From positions 3,906,001 to 3,970,000 of the forward strand of contig NZ_CP043839.1 of assembly GCF_032878955.1 (NCBI RefSeq): a stretch of DNA of 64,000 nt, written 5' to 3'. A program made the position numbers and the translations under genes. Positions 43,622 through 53,173 of the stretch are shown piece by piece. The number at the start of each line of letters is the position of its first letter. The stretch's first letter is position 1. A model generated the notes under the pieces. It was not told where the DNA came from. It searched no databases and saw only the letters and a program-made list of their open reading frames with translations. This DNA comes from Butyricimonas paravirosa (GTDB taxonomy: Bacteria; Bacteroidota; Bacteroidia; Bacteroidales; Marinifilaceae).

Positions 43622-44743
43622 ATGGATATAAAACAAATTATACTAAAAGCGATTTACGGAAAACTTTCTGATGACGAGAGGAGGAAATTGGAGGTTTGGC
43701 TTGGGGAGGCGGGGAATAGAGGCCTTTATGAACGGATTCGGGGCCATTTGGAGAGTCGGGATGCTGTACAATTTTTGGCAGAGGTTGATGTTGAGAGGGC
43801 GTTGGGACGAATTAGGCGTAGAAGACGTAAAGCGATTGTTACGATTTCTTCGCTTGTGGCGGGAATTGCTGCTGTCGTGCTGGTTACGGTTCTTTTGTGG
43901 CCGGTTGTACAGACTGTTCCTGTAAAAGTGGAATCTCAATCTCACGGTGCAACAATTGTTTTAAGTAACGGGGAAGAGGTGCGGTTAGGTGATACGGTTT
44001 TGAATCATCGTTTGAGAGAGGCAAATATTGACGTGGCTAATGGTGAGATTAAAGTTCAAGCTACAAATGTAGAAACGAAGGTTGAGAGCAAAGTGATTGC
44101 TTATAATACATTGAAGGTTCCTCATGGTGAAAGTTATTCCATTACTCTTGCTGATGGTACGCGGGTTTGGGTAAATGCATTGTCTAGTCTGAAGTTTCCA
44201 TCATCATTTGAAGGTTCCGCTGAACGCATCGTTGAACTTGTTGGGGAGGGCTTTTTTGAAGTAGCCCGTGATACGGTACATCCTTTTCGGGTGAAAACGG
44301 TGAATCAAACAATTGTTGTGACAGGAACTGCATTCAACGTGGAAGCCTATGTTGGAGAAGTGAGCCGAACGACCCTCTGTCAAGGGCAAGTGATTGTTGA
44401 AGCCTCTGTGGGAAAACCTGTGTTTTTGAGTCCCGGACAGCAATTGTCCGTTGATAAACAAGGAGAGGTCGTGGTTGCGGAAGTAAATACTGACGTTTAT
44501 ACATCATGGATCAGAGGCGAGTATTATTTCGATAATCAAACTCTTGATCAAGTTTTGTTAGAGCTAGGAAAATGGTTCGAAATCAAGGAGGTGATATTCT
44601 TTGATCCGGCTCTTGAACGGCAATTATTTAGCGGGAAATTTAAGAAATCTGATGGTCTCGAGACTATTCTAAAAGTGATCGAGCGTGGAGTTGGAGCGGA
44701 AATTAATTGCTCTAACGGTCAGATTAGAATTGGAAAAAAATAA
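43622..44743 (+). CDS. FecR-type anti-sigma factor (uptake locus B)
   Basis: Anti-sigma regulator of 373 residues: N-terminal sigma-binding part, a membrane helix near 71-97 (AIVTISSLVAGIAAVVLVTVL), the periplasmic FecR domain with VPHGESYSITLADGTRVWVNALS and VTGTAFNVEAY, and a C-terminal DUF4974 module (NQTLDQVLLELGKWFEIKEV). The cognate SusC has an STN domain, completing a surface-to-nucleoid signalling chain. Confidence 0.92.
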   Translation: MDIKQIILKAIYGKLSDDERRKLEVWLGEAGNRGLYERIRGHLESRDAVQFLAEVDVERALGRIRRRRRKAIVTISSLVAGIAAVVLVTVLLWPVVQTVPVKVESQSHGATIVLSNGEEVRLGDTVLNHRLREANIDVANGEIKVQATNVETKVESKVIAYNTLKVPHGESYSITLADGTRVWVNALSSLKFPSSFEGSAERIVELVGEGFFEVARDTVHPFRVKTVNQTIVVTGTAFNVEAYVGEVSRTTLCQGQVIVEASVGKPVFLSPGQQLSVDKQGEVVVAEVNTDVYTSWIRGEYYFDNQTLDQVLLELGKWFEIKEVIFFDPALERQLFSGKFKKSDGLETILKVIERGVGAEINCSNGQIRIGKK

Positions 44744-44747
44744 AAAG

Positions 44748-44796
44748 AGGGAAATGTAGATCGAAACTTTGGCCGGTCACGATCAGACTTTTCCCT
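44748..44796 (+). promoter_or_regulatory. Stem-loop in the FecR-SusC leader (locus B)
   Basis: Two-part stem: AGGGAAA with TTTCCCT (outer) and GATCG with CGATC (inner, 44759-44763 and 44780-44784), loop containing GGCCGGT. It lies 29 bases before the susC ATG. Confidence 0.5.
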
Positions 44797-44825
44797 ACAA
44801 TTTACCTAATAATACCTGTAAAATT

Positions 44826-47800
44826 ATGGAAAAAAATCAACATGGACGAGCAAATCTCTGTAAAAAATTTCAGAGAATGGTTGTACGTCGTTTTTTGTAC
44901 GCTTCGGCGATTTGTATGATCTTGATGGTGATGTCGTTTACATCGGCTTCAGGACAGAAGATTGAAAGCTTTTCTGTGCGTAACAGCACTTTGAAGGAGG
45001 CTTTGAAACAATTGGAAAAGCAAGTTGACATGGGTTTCTTCTACGAGTCTCGGGAGGTGGAAGAGGTGCGGGGAATTACGTTGTCCATACGTAATGTAAC
45101 TTTAGAAGAGATTCTACAAAAGTTACTTTTAGGGTCGGGATTCACCTATGAAATTGTTGATAAGAACGTGATTATTACCCGGGTGAAAAATGTCGTGGTG
45201 GAAAAGTCTCAAGTCCAAACGATAAAAATTACGGTGCGAGATGAGGAAACCGGAGAACCGATGATTGGGGCAACTGCCGTGATTCGAGGAACGACACAAG
45301 GGGCCGCAACAGATGTGAATGGTGTGGTTGAATTAAAGAATGTTCCCTTGAATGTGATGGTTGACGTGAAATTTATCGGGAAAACAACTGTTGAAGTGAA
45401 AGTTGTAAAGGGGAAAACGGAGTATTCGGTGTCATTAAAAGATGAATCGATAAAAGTGGATGAGGTTGTTGTTACGACAGGTTATCAAACGATTGAACGC
45501 GGACGGGCTACGGGATCATTTGATGTGGTGAAATCAAAAGATTTGCAGATGGTCGTGTCTAACGATGTTGTCGATAAGCTGGAGGGTGTGGTACCCGGAT
45601 TGGCCTTGGATGGAGAAGGGAATATGATTATTCGAGGGCAGGCGACAATTTATGCTGAAACGAAACCATTGGTTGTTGTGGATGGTTTCCCGATGGAGTA
45701 TGGGACGTATAATATTAATCCTAATGATATAGAACAGATTTCGGTGCTGAAGGATGCTGCTGCGGCTTCTATATGGGGAGTGCGGGCTGCTAATGGCGTC
45801 ATTGTAATTACGACGAAAAAGGGAAAGAAAAATCAGAAGGTTTCGGTATCTTATAATGGCAGCGTGAAAGTGGGGTCTCGTTTTGATGTCTCTTCTTTGG
45901 GATATTTGAATTCCGTACAACAAGTAGAATGGGAACGTGAATATTATGCCAACACGAATATGATTTCTGCCATTGGAACGAGTTCTGAAACCTACTTTTC
46001 GGAAGCAGCTATGATCGAGTATCGTTATCAGAATGGTCAGATGGATGAGGGAGAGCGAAATGCGGCCTACTCGCAATTGGCTTCATATGATAACACGAAA
46101 GATATTGAAAAGTATTTTTATCGTCGGTCATTGTTGCAGACTCATAATATTATAATCACGGGAGGATCACAGACAACCACGAATTATTTTTCTGTTAATT
46201 TCGAAAATTCCTTGGGAGATTTGATTGATAATTCCTTGAATCGAGTCGGGGTGCAGTTGAACAGTACGTTTGACTTAAACGAACGTATCAAGTTATCCAC
46301 GGGTTTCCGGGCAAATTATGCGGATAAAGACGCTTATACCGAAACTCCGACGAGTATTGCTCCTTATGTGAGAATTAAGGATACTAAAGGGAAGTATGTT
46401 AATGAATATTATGGCGTATCTCAGGTGTTGAAGGAGGATTTACAAGCCAAAGGATATTCTGATTGGAGTTATAATCGTCTGAAGGATCGTTCGGAGGCGG
46501 ATAATAATACAAAAAGTTATAATGTCGCTGCAAATCTACAATTGGATGTAGATCTTCCCTTTGGCTTTAAATTTTCCACGAGTGGGATGTATACTATAGA
46601 TCATTCGACTCAAGAGATTTTGTATGGAAAAAATAGTTATTATGCGCGTGATTTGTTTAATAAATTTACGGCTTATGATGAAACAACGAGGCAATTAACC
46701 AATTATTTGGCTGATGGTGGAATAAAGAATATAGCACATCATAATAGTTCAAGTTATACGTTTCGTAATGTGTTGAATTATAATTTTAACGGAGAGAAGT
46801 GGAGTACTTCGGCAATGGCTGGTTGTGAGTTGTTTGCCATTCGGACGAAGATGGAGTCTGATACTTATTATGGATATGACCCGCAGGGAATGACTTACAA
46901 TTCCACGATGAATTTCTATGAGTTGGTAAATACCGGTGTTTATGGTTATTCTAACTCGTATCGGCAGACTCTTAGTTATGCTCCTTCTCATTCGGATACA
47001 GAAGATCGTTATTTTTCTGTATTTTTTACCGGAAATATTTCTTATGCAGAGCGATACACGTTATTTGGAAGTATTCGTTATGATAAAACAAATCTTTACG
47101 GGCGTTCCGGTAAATACCGAGATCAACCAACTTGGTCTGTGGGAGGTAAATGGGAAGTTTCGAATGAGCCTTTTTTTAAAGTACCGCTAATTGACCGGTT
47201 AGCGATAAAGTTTTCGTATGGTTTAAGTGGAAATATTGACAAAACGACATCTCCTTATCTGATTGCAGCAAATGCTCGTGATATGTTTACAGGACAAGCT
47301 ACGTTGGTGATCCAGAATCCGGAAAATCCAGAATTAGGGTGGGAAAAAGTATATACTTTTAATAGTGGCGTGGATCTGGCGATGTTTGGCAATCGATTTA
47401 ATCTATCTGTAGATTACTATAATCGAGAAACCCGGGACGCTTTGGGAACCTCTATTATGGATCCGACAAGTGGTTGGGCTTCGGTAAAAAAGAATACAGC
47501 TTCATTGGTGAATCGAGGACTTGATTTGAGTGTTAGTGGAGCTCCTGTTGTGAATGAGAATGTGCGTTGGAATACCACGTTGACCTTATCATATAATTAT
47601 AATGAGGTTACTAAGGTGAATTCGGGGGTCAGTACGGTTAACACGATGATGAACGGCGATCCGATAAAAGGCAAGCCGGTGGATTATATTTTTGCTTATC
47701 GTTCGGGAAAGCTTAGCCCGGAAGGGGCTGTGCAGGTCATAAATGCCGCAGGTGAGACATTGGATTATGCAGCTGTGAATACCTTTGAAACGAAAGATTT

Positions 47801-48320
47801 TTTGTTCCCCGGGCGGACTTCTCCCAAGTACTTTGGTGCATGGAGTAATACCGTTTCATGTAGAGGATTTGAATTTGACATCATGTTTACGTATAAATTG
47901 GGGCATAAATTGCGAATGCCTTCCATTGGTAACGTGTATATTCAAGATCGAGTTTATAAAACGTATGACCAGCGTTGGCGAAAACCGGGAGATGAAGAGA
48001 CGACTTGGGTGCCTCGTTCTATGTATGGGAGTAATACGGGTTTTTCTATCAGCGTGATGGAGAATATCGATCGCCAGATTGAAAAGGCAGATTTGATTCG
48101 CTTAAAATCCGTGGGGCTTTCGTATGATTTTAAACGTTTGATCAAAACAAATGTAATTTCGGATTTGAATTTGAAATTTTCCGTGGAGAACCCGTGGTTT
48201 TGGGCGGCTAATCGAGATGGATTAGATCCGGATCGTTTGGGAACGGGGGCTTACGGCGGGTCTGCATATTTGGGAGATCAACCGACTTATTACTCTTTTA
48301 CTTTAAATGTTAAATTCTAA
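44826..48320 (+). CDS. SusC/RagA family TonB-dependent receptor with STN domain (locus B)
   Basis: An outer-membrane transporter of about 1164 residues. Signal helix at about 24-42 (FLYASAICMILMVMSFTSASG), STN domain (IESFSVRNSTLKEALKQLEKQ), carboxypeptidase-regulatory-like domain (ITVRDEETGEPMIGATAVIRG), SusC motif VDEVVVTTGYQTIERGRATGSFD, plug (AAAASIWGVRAANGVIVITT) and barrel ending YYSFTLNVKF. It belongs to a different SusC subfamily from loci A and C: its TonB box reads EVVVTTGYQ and its plug has SIWGVRAANG instead of MYGSRASNG. ATG 44826 is used; a TTG at 44769 would extend into the leader hairpin region. Confidence 0.94.
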   Translation: MEKNQHGRANLCKKFQRMVVRRFLYASAICMILMVMSFTSASGQKIESFSVRNSTLKEALKQLEKQVDMGFFYESREVEEVRGITLSIRNVTLEEILQKLLLGSGFTYEIVDKNVIITRVKNVVVEKSQVQTIKITVRDEETGEPMIGATAVIRGTTQGAATDVNGVVELKNVPLNVMVDVKFIGKTTVEVKVVKGKTEYSVSLKDESIKVDEVVVTTGYQTIERGRATGSFDVVKSKDLQMVVSNDVVDKLEGVVPGLALDGEGNMIIRGQATIYAETKPLVVVDGFPMEYGTYNINPNDIEQISVLKDAAAASIWGVRAANGVIVITTKKGKKNQKVSVSYNGSVKVGSRFDVSSLGYLNSVQQVEWEREYYANTNMISAIGTSSETYFSEAAMIEYRYQNGQMDEGERNAAYSQLASYDNTKDIEKYFYRRSLLQTHNIIITGGSQTTTNYFSVNFENSLGDLIDNSLNRVGVQLNSTFDLNERIKLSTGFRANYADKDAYTETPTSIAPYVRIKDTKGKYVNEYYGVSQVLKEDLQAKGYSDWSYNRLKDRSEADNNTKSYNVAANLQLDVDLPFGFKFSTSGMYTIDHSTQEILYGKNSYYARDLFNKFTAYDETTRQLTNYLADGGIKNIAHHNSSSYTFRNVLNYNFNGEKWSTSAMAGCELFAIRTKMESDTYYGYDPQGMTYNSTMNFYELVNTGVYGYSNSYRQTLSYAPSHSDTEDRYFSVFFTGNISYAERYTLFGSIRYDKTNLYGRSGKYRDQPTWSVGGKWEVSNEPFFKVPLIDRLAIKFSYGLSGNIDKTTSPYLIAANARDMFTGQATLVIQNPENPELGWEKVYTFNSGVDLAMFGNRFNLSVDYYNRETRDALGTSIMDPTSGWASVKKNTASLVNRGLDLSVSGAPVVNENVRWNTTLTLSYNYNEVTKVNSGVSTVNTMMNGDPIKGKPVDYIFAYRSGKLSPEGAVQVINAAGETLDYAAVNTFETKDFLFPGRTSPKYFGAWSNTVSCRGFEFDIMFTYKLGHKLRMPSIGNVYIQDRVYKTYDQRWRKPGDEETTWVPRSMYGSNTGFSISVMENIDRQIEKADLIRLKSVGLSYDFKRLIKTNVISDLNLKFSVENPWFWAANRDGLDPDRLGTGAYGGSAYLGDQPTYYSFTLNVKF

Positions 48321-48332
48321 TTCTGAAAAGTG

Positions 48333-49742
48333 ATGAAAAAGATACTTATTGCCGTTATTTTCTTTTGTGTTACGGCTTCTTGTAATGATTTTGTCGATGT
48401 GATCCCTAAAGGGAATACGATACCTGAAACCGTGGATGATTTAGCTAAACTAATGACTTGTGGCTCGATGTCATCTCCTTTATACACGTTTAGCGATATT
48501 TCGTATAGTATTCAGTATTTTGAATTTTATAGTGATGATTATACTGCTATTGAAAATCCGAACTCTTCTAATTATGATACTTATTTCACACTTCCTATTT
48601 TTCAGAATACACTGAAATGGGCGGATTATATATATGCAAATGCAGAGAGTGATTATAATTGGGATGGGCTTTATAAGTCGAATTACGTGGCAAATTATGT
48701 GCTTGATAAAATTGATGTCGTTGAGAATGGTGTGGCTTATGATCGTAATGACGTGAAAGGGCAAGCTCTCGTGCACCGGGCTATGAATTATTTCCTATTA
48801 GTAAACTTGTACGGGAAACAATATGATGCAGCGACAGCCTCTACTGATCTTGGTGTACCTTTGGTTTTGGAAGCGGATATAAATAAGCAGTATCCTAGAG
48901 CTACAGTTGCTCAAGTGTATGAGCGGATGTTGCAGGATTTGAATGATGCTATTTCTTTATTAAAAGTTGATGCCCCCGAATATAATAATATTCCGGGGAA
49001 AGCAACGGCTTACGCGCTTCGGGCTAGATATTATCTCTGGCAGCAAAATTATGATCAAGCTTATGCAGATGCTATTGAGGCATTAAAATTACGAGGGGAG
49101 TTGATTGATTATAATAATTGTTCATTACGAGTTCCAGGTATGATTGCAGCCGGAGTGAACGGTTATGAAAGTATTATGCAGATTAACCCGGAGATCATGT
49201 ATTCTCGTTACCGGATGAGTCGTAGTAATTGTCCCTTTTCGTCTAATATGTTGGCGATTATTGATACAGATAATGATTTACGCTATTGTTTGTTTTATGG
49301 GACGTATGAAGAAGCAGGCATTTTCGTTCCAATGTCTTGGACGCGACATGTTCATTCGGGAATAAACACCTCGGAAGTTTGGTTAACCAAAGCAGAGGCT
49401 GCGTTACGTAAATCTCAACCTAACGTGTCGGAGGCAATAGATGCATTGGATTACGTGCGGCGTCATCGCTACGTGCAGTCGTTCTATCAAGAAACAACGG
49501 AAACCAATCCGGATTTATTATTGACAGAAATATTGAATGAACGTCGACGTGAGATTACTTTTACTGAGATGGCATTTCTTGATCGTAAGCGATTAAATGC
49601 CGATCCGGCCACGGCTCGTCCGATGACACGTACCGTGTATGGTGAGACCTATACCCTGCCTGTGGGTGATGTACGTTATCAATTGGCCATTCCTTTAAAT
49701 GTGATGGAACTTAACCCACAATTGATTCAAAATGAGAGATAA
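48333..49742 (+). CDS. SusD/RagB family lipoprotein (locus B)
   Basis: Surface nutrient-binding lipoprotein of about 469 residues. Lipobox VTASC, then NDFVDVIPKGNTIPETVDDL. TPR-like helices include KGQALVHRAMNYFLLVNLYGKQY and GKATAYALRARYYLWQQNYDQAYADAIEAL. The C-terminus has EILNERRREITFTEMAFLDRKRLN. ATG 48333 is used in place of the overlapping GTG at 48330. It directly follows susC by 12 bases. Confidence 0.93.
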   Translation: MKKILIAVIFFCVTASCNDFVDVIPKGNTIPETVDDLAKLMTCGSMSSPLYTFSDISYSIQYFEFYSDDYTAIENPNSSNYDTYFTLPIFQNTLKWADYIYANAESDYNWDGLYKSNYVANYVLDKIDVVENGVAYDRNDVKGQALVHRAMNYFLLVNLYGKQYDAATASTDLGVPLVLEADINKQYPRATVAQVYERMLQDLNDAISLLKVDAPEYNNIPGKATAYALRARYYLWQQNYDQAYADAIEALKLRGELIDYNNCSLRVPGMIAAGVNGYESIMQINPEIMYSRYRMSRSNCPFSSNMLAIIDTDNDLRYCLFYGTYEEAGIFVPMSWTRHVHSGINTSEVWLTKAEAALRKSQPNVSEAIDALDYVRRHRYVQSFYQETTETNPDLLLTEILNERRREITFTEMAFLDRKRLNADPATARPMTRTVYGETYTLPVGDVRYQLAIPLNVMELNPQLIQNER

Positions 49743-49793
49743 GCAGAGGGTGTGAACTTTTAAGCAAAATAGTAAATTAAATATTAGATTTTT

Positions 49794-51707
49794 ATGAAAA
49801 AGGTTATGATTTTATTCGTACTCGCCATTTTTTGTGCGAGTTTAGCAACTCATGTATCTGCTCAAGTGAAAAAGAGTAAACTGAGAGTATTGTATGTTGG
49901 CGGGTCTGCAGATTGGAGTAAGGAGCATTTTAATGATGATGTTGCTTTTCAAAACAATGTGAAGGAACGTATGGCATCTTTTGAAAAGATGTTGAAAACG
50001 TATTTTACTTCTGTCACTATCGTAAATGCAGATGATTATTCACAACAGATGTCGAATGATTACGATGTGACTGTTATGGATGGAACCCCGAAGAGTATTA
50101 TTCCGGAATTCGTGGATATGGCGAAACAGATGTACTTGAAAGCAGGATATTTTACTTCGGATTTTGATCAACCAGTGCTTACGATTGGAGAATTGGGTGC
50201 TACATTGGGTAGTCGAGTGGGGAGTAAAAACGACTGGTATTGTCTTTGTTTAGATGCGGATGCTCATAGTTGGCGTAAGGATCATCCTATTTTCAAGGGA
50301 CCTTTTCCGGTTAAAATGACTGTGGTAAATAAACCAACTCCAGCCGAGGCTTTTCACTATGCTCATGATTACGATGGAGAAATGCCTAAAAAGTTACCCA
50401 TGTGGAAAGTCCAAACCAAAGGATACGCCACGGATAAGGGATTTCGTGTTGGTTTGGTTTCACGTCCATGGGGATATGAGGATTCGCCTGAAGCTGAATA
50501 TATTTCGAGTGGAGTATGTCAAAAGTCATTGAATGCAGTGGCTATCGGTCGTCATGCTAATTTCTTTCATTGGGGATTTGCCGCATCTCCCACGTATATG
50601 ACGGATGAAGCGATCTCCGTGTTAGCGAATGCGATTGCTTATATTGCGAAGTTTAAAGGACAGGGAATGATTGCCCGAAAATATAATGAAGGAATTGCAA
50701 CAAGGGCTACTTTAAATGAATTTAAGTATATTCCCACGAAAGAAGCTTATAAAAATATGCTTGAAATAAATGATGAAGCCAACAGATTGTTGCAAAAAAT
50801 GTCTAAAGAGGTTCAGGCAAAACAAGATCGAGGGGAAAAGTTGACAGAAGAAGAGCAATATTATCTAAACTTTAAACCAATGCAGATGAGAAGTCATGAA
50901 GAAGTTGTGAAACTCTATATGCGAGAGTATTATGATATGTTTGGAATGGATGAAAAAGCTTATGCAAGTTATTTTGATGAAAATCGGGATTATTTTTATG
51001 GGGGAGATGGGGTTAATAAACTTGTGGTGGATGAGGATGTGAAAAGTTTGGGTATCCCTAATAATGATTTGCGGTTAATAGATACGGCAATTAAAATGTT
51101 AGAGAATAAAACAGAAGTGGATAAAGCCAAGCGTATATTGGCTCGCTATACTTTAGTTGATTTCCCGGCTGCAATAGAATGGCGTAATTGGTTTGAGAAG
51201 AATAAGAAAAAAATGTTCTTCACGGAATCTGGAGGTTGGGTGTTCCTTGTTGATAGCCGAGAACCGGGAGTTAATGATTATGTAGCGTGGGAGGTTCGAA
51301 AGAAATTAAATTCCTTAACAATGAATGAGACGGATGAGAGAAATCCGGTGGCTGTAGTAGTAAGTAGAGAAGTGTTACAATCGGGAGAGCAATTTGTTTA
51401 CATAAAGGTTAAGATACATCCGGGTTTCCATATTTATGCTAACGTGGCTTCGGATGCTCCGTTTGTTCCTACAAAAATTGATATTCAACTTCCAGAAGGC
51501 TATGAAAAAGTTGGCGGTTTACAGGTTCCAGCTGCTCGTTTCTATAGTCAAAGCGGGACGACGATATATGATGAAACAGTTGTGTTTGGTCAAAAAATTG
51601 CCGGGAAGGGCCCAGGGACGATAGAATGTGTAATCAGTTACCAAAGTTGTGATAATCATATTTGTTTTCCTCCAACAGAACAAAAGTTTTCCATTCAAGT
51701 AAATTAA
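49794..51707 (+). CDS. Exported protein with ThuA/amidotransferase-like N-terminus and DsbD-like C-terminal domain
   Basis: A periplasmic or exported protein of 637 residues that I recognise only in parts. A signal peptide (to about VSAQ) is followed by a region resembling class I glutamine amidotransferase/ThuA-like folds (LRVLYVGGSADWSKEHF, YDVTVMDGTPKSI). A helical middle follows (about 300-500). The last ~110 residues match the N-terminal domain of DsbD (VKIHPGFHIYANVASDAPFVP ... then YQSCDNHICFPP), with Cys619 and Cys624 as the likely redox pair. DsbD-like domains pass electrons to periplasmic thiol proteins. It closes locus B, suggesting thiol or metal chemistry linked to the imported ligand (inference). 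Confidence 0.68.
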   Translation: MKKVMILFVLAIFCASLATHVSAQVKKSKLRVLYVGGSADWSKEHFNDDVAFQNNVKERMASFEKMLKTYFTSVTIVNADDYSQQMSNDYDVTVMDGTPKSIIPEFVDMAKQMYLKAGYFTSDFDQPVLTIGELGATLGSRVGSKNDWYCLCLDADAHSWRKDHPIFKGPFPVKMTVVNKPTPAEAFHYAHDYDGEMPKKLPMWKVQTKGYATDKGFRVGLVSRPWGYEDSPEAEYISSGVCQKSLNAVAIGRHANFFHWGFAASPTYMTDEAISVLANAIAYIAKFKGQGMIARKYNEGIATRATLNEFKYIPTKEAYKNMLEINDEANRLLQKMSKEVQAKQDRGEKLTEEEQYYLNFKPMQMRSHEEVVKLYMREYYDMFGMDEKAYASYFDENRDYFYGGDGVNKLVVDEDVKSLGIPNNDLRLIDTAIKMLENKTEVDKAKRILARYTLVDFPAAIEWRNWFEKNKKKMFFTESGGWVFLVDSREPGVNDYVAWEVRKKLNSLTMNETDERNPVAVVVSREVLQSGEQFVYIKVKIHPGFHIYANVASDAPFVPTKIDIQLPEGYEKVGGLQVPAARFYSQSGTTIYDETVVFGQKIAGKGPGTIECVISYQSCDNHICFPPTEQKFSIQVN

Positions 51708-51728
51708 AGAAATATTGCGGTAATATTG

Positions 51729-51759
51729 TTTGTTATCATTAGAATTATTTCTATTTTTG
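51729..51759 (+). promoter_or_regulatory. Promoter of riboflavin operon
   Basis: TTTG (51729-51732), 19 bases, TATTTTTG (51752-51759): exact Bacteroidota consensus, just upstream of the riboswitch. Confidence 0.8.
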
Positions 51760-51775
51760 CGTTTGTAAAATGTTT

Positions 51776-51887
51776 CTTCGGGGCAGGGTGCAACTCCCTA
51801 CCGGCGGTTATAGTCCGCGACTCCCTTTCGAGGGACTGATTCAGTGAAATTCTGAAACCGACGGTTAAAGTCCGGATGATAGAGGAG
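51776..51887 (+). ncRNA. FMN riboswitch (RFN element)
   Basis: Conserved RFN core read directly: GGGGCAGGGTGCAACTCCCTACCGGCGGT, the variable CGACTCCCTTTCGAGGGACTG stem, AGTGAAATTCTGAAACCGACGG, and TTAAAGTCCGGATGATAGAG. It binds FMN and lies in the leader of ribD, followed by a terminator hairpin at 51931-51964, so FMN should cause early transcription stop. Confidence 0.95.
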
Positions 51888-51930
51888 ATATTTAGTTGTA
51901 ATTGATATTATATTAATACAATATAAATCT

Positions 51931-51968
51931 ATGCCCCGAATGTGTATGCATTCGGGGCATTTTTGTTT
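51931..51968 (+). terminator. Riboswitch-controlled terminator
   Basis: ATGCCCCGAATG and CATTCGGGGCAT form a 12-base perfect stem with a 6-base loop, followed by TTTTGTTT. It is the expression platform of the FMN riboswitch. It lies before the ribD start and shows that an ATG at 51931 is not used. Confidence 0.88.
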
Positions 51969-51976
51969 AAAGGAGG
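51969..51976 (+). promoter_or_regulatory. Strong Shine-Dalgarno site of ribD
   Basis: AAAGGAGG, eight bases before the ATG at 51985, an extended match to the anti-SD. Such strong sites are uncommon in Bacteroidota, and it decides the ribD start. Confidence 0.7.
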
Positions 51977-51984
51977 TTTTGAAC

Positions 51985-53091
51985 ATGGTTAGACAGGAAG
52001 ACATTGAATATATGCGACGGGCGATAGAGCTTGCCGAACGGGGAGTAGGATTCACGAATCCGAATCCGATGGTGGGAGCCGTGATCGTGAAGGGAGGAAA
52101 GGTGATCGGGGAAGGATGGCACGAGAGATGCGGTGAATGGCATGCGGAGAGGAACGCTTTCAGGAATTGTACGGTTCCTGCGGAGGGTGCCACGATGTAC
52201 GTGACGTTGGAACCTTGTTGCCATTATGGAAAGACCCCGCCTTGCACGGAGGCCATTATTGAACATGGGATTGCCCGGGTGGTGGTCGGGATGGAAGATC
52301 CGAACCCGTTGGTGGCAGGGAAAGGTATTGCCTTGTTACGAGAGGCTGGGATAGAGGTGGTTTGCGGGGTTGAGGAAGAGGCTTTGCGGGAACAGAATCG
52401 AGTATTTTTGAAATATATATCGACAAAGTTGCCTTGGGTGGCAATGAAGACCGCGATGACGTTGGACGGGAAGATCGCGACCCGGACGGGAGATTCGAAA
52501 TGGATCACGGGAGCGGAAGCGCGAGCTTACGTGCATGAATTGCGGCATCGTTTTATGGCTATATTAGTGGGAATCGGGACGGCCGTGGCGGACGATCCTT
52601 TATTGAATTGCCGGATTGAGGGCCGTGGTGTCAGACAGCCGATACGAGTGGTGGTAGATAGTAATGCCCGTTTGTCTTTGGATAGCCAGCTCGTGAAAAC
52701 GGCCGGAGAGTATCGTACCATCGTGGCTCATACCTGTTTCGCTCCGGAAGAGAGAGTGAAAGCCTTGCGGGAGATAGGTGTGGAGATGTTACTTTGCAAG
52801 GAGAAGGAAGGACTTGTAGATGTCAGGAACTTGTTGGAATTGTTAGGGCAGTCCGGAATTGATTCCATCTTGTTAGAAGGAGGAGGAAGTTTGAATTACA
52901 CGTTTTTGTCGGAGGGGCTTGCGGATGAATTGTATGCTTTTATTGCCCCGAAGATCGTGGGGGGAATGAATGCCAAGACTCCGGTAGAAGGTGCAGGGAT
53001 GGAGAAAATGGCTGACGCTATTAACCTTGAATTGGAAAACGTACTGAACATTGGTCATGATGTCCTTTTAAAACTAAAAGTTAAAAACTAA
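51985..53091 (+). CDS. ribD: Bifunctional riboflavin deaminase/reductase RibD
   Basis: Catalyses deamination of diaminohydroxyphosphoribosylaminopyrimidine and reduction of the product, steps two and three of riboflavin synthesis. 368 residues, the normal length. The N-terminal cytidine-deaminase fold has the zinc motif HAERNAF with EPCCHYGKTPPC. The C-terminal reductase has MTLDGKIATRTGDSKWITG and the LLEGGGSLNYTFL segment. The start at 51985 follows a strong ribosome-binding site and the riboswitch terminator. First gene of the rib operon. Confidence 0.96.
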   Translation: MVRQEDIEYMRRAIELAERGVGFTNPNPMVGAVIVKGGKVIGEGWHERCGEWHAERNAFRNCTVPAEGATMYVTLEPCCHYGKTPPCTEAIIEHGIARVVVGMEDPNPLVAGKGIALLREAGIEVVCGVEEEALREQNRVFLKYISTKLPWVAMKTAMTLDGKIATRTGDSKWITGAEARAYVHELRHRFMAILVGIGTAVADDPLLNCRIEGRGVRQPIRVVVDSNARLSLDSQLVKTAGEYRTIVAHTCFAPEERVKALREIGVEMLLCKEKEGLVDVRNLLELLGQSGIDSILLEGGGSLNYTFLSEGLADELYAFIAPKIVGGMNAKTPVEGAGMEKMADAINLELENVLNIGHDVLLKLKVKN

Positions 53092-53173
53092 AAGATAATA
53101 GATTTCGTGATTAAAAAAGTGAGGGCATTGAGCGAGGAAATCTAAAATCATAAATTGTAAATCTAAAATTAAG

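Noticed and set aside
51931..51984. ribD start at the ATG at 51931
   Set aside because: That ATG is the first base of the riboswitch terminator stem; the ATG at 51985 has a strong Shine-Dalgarno site and gives the family-typical N-terminus.
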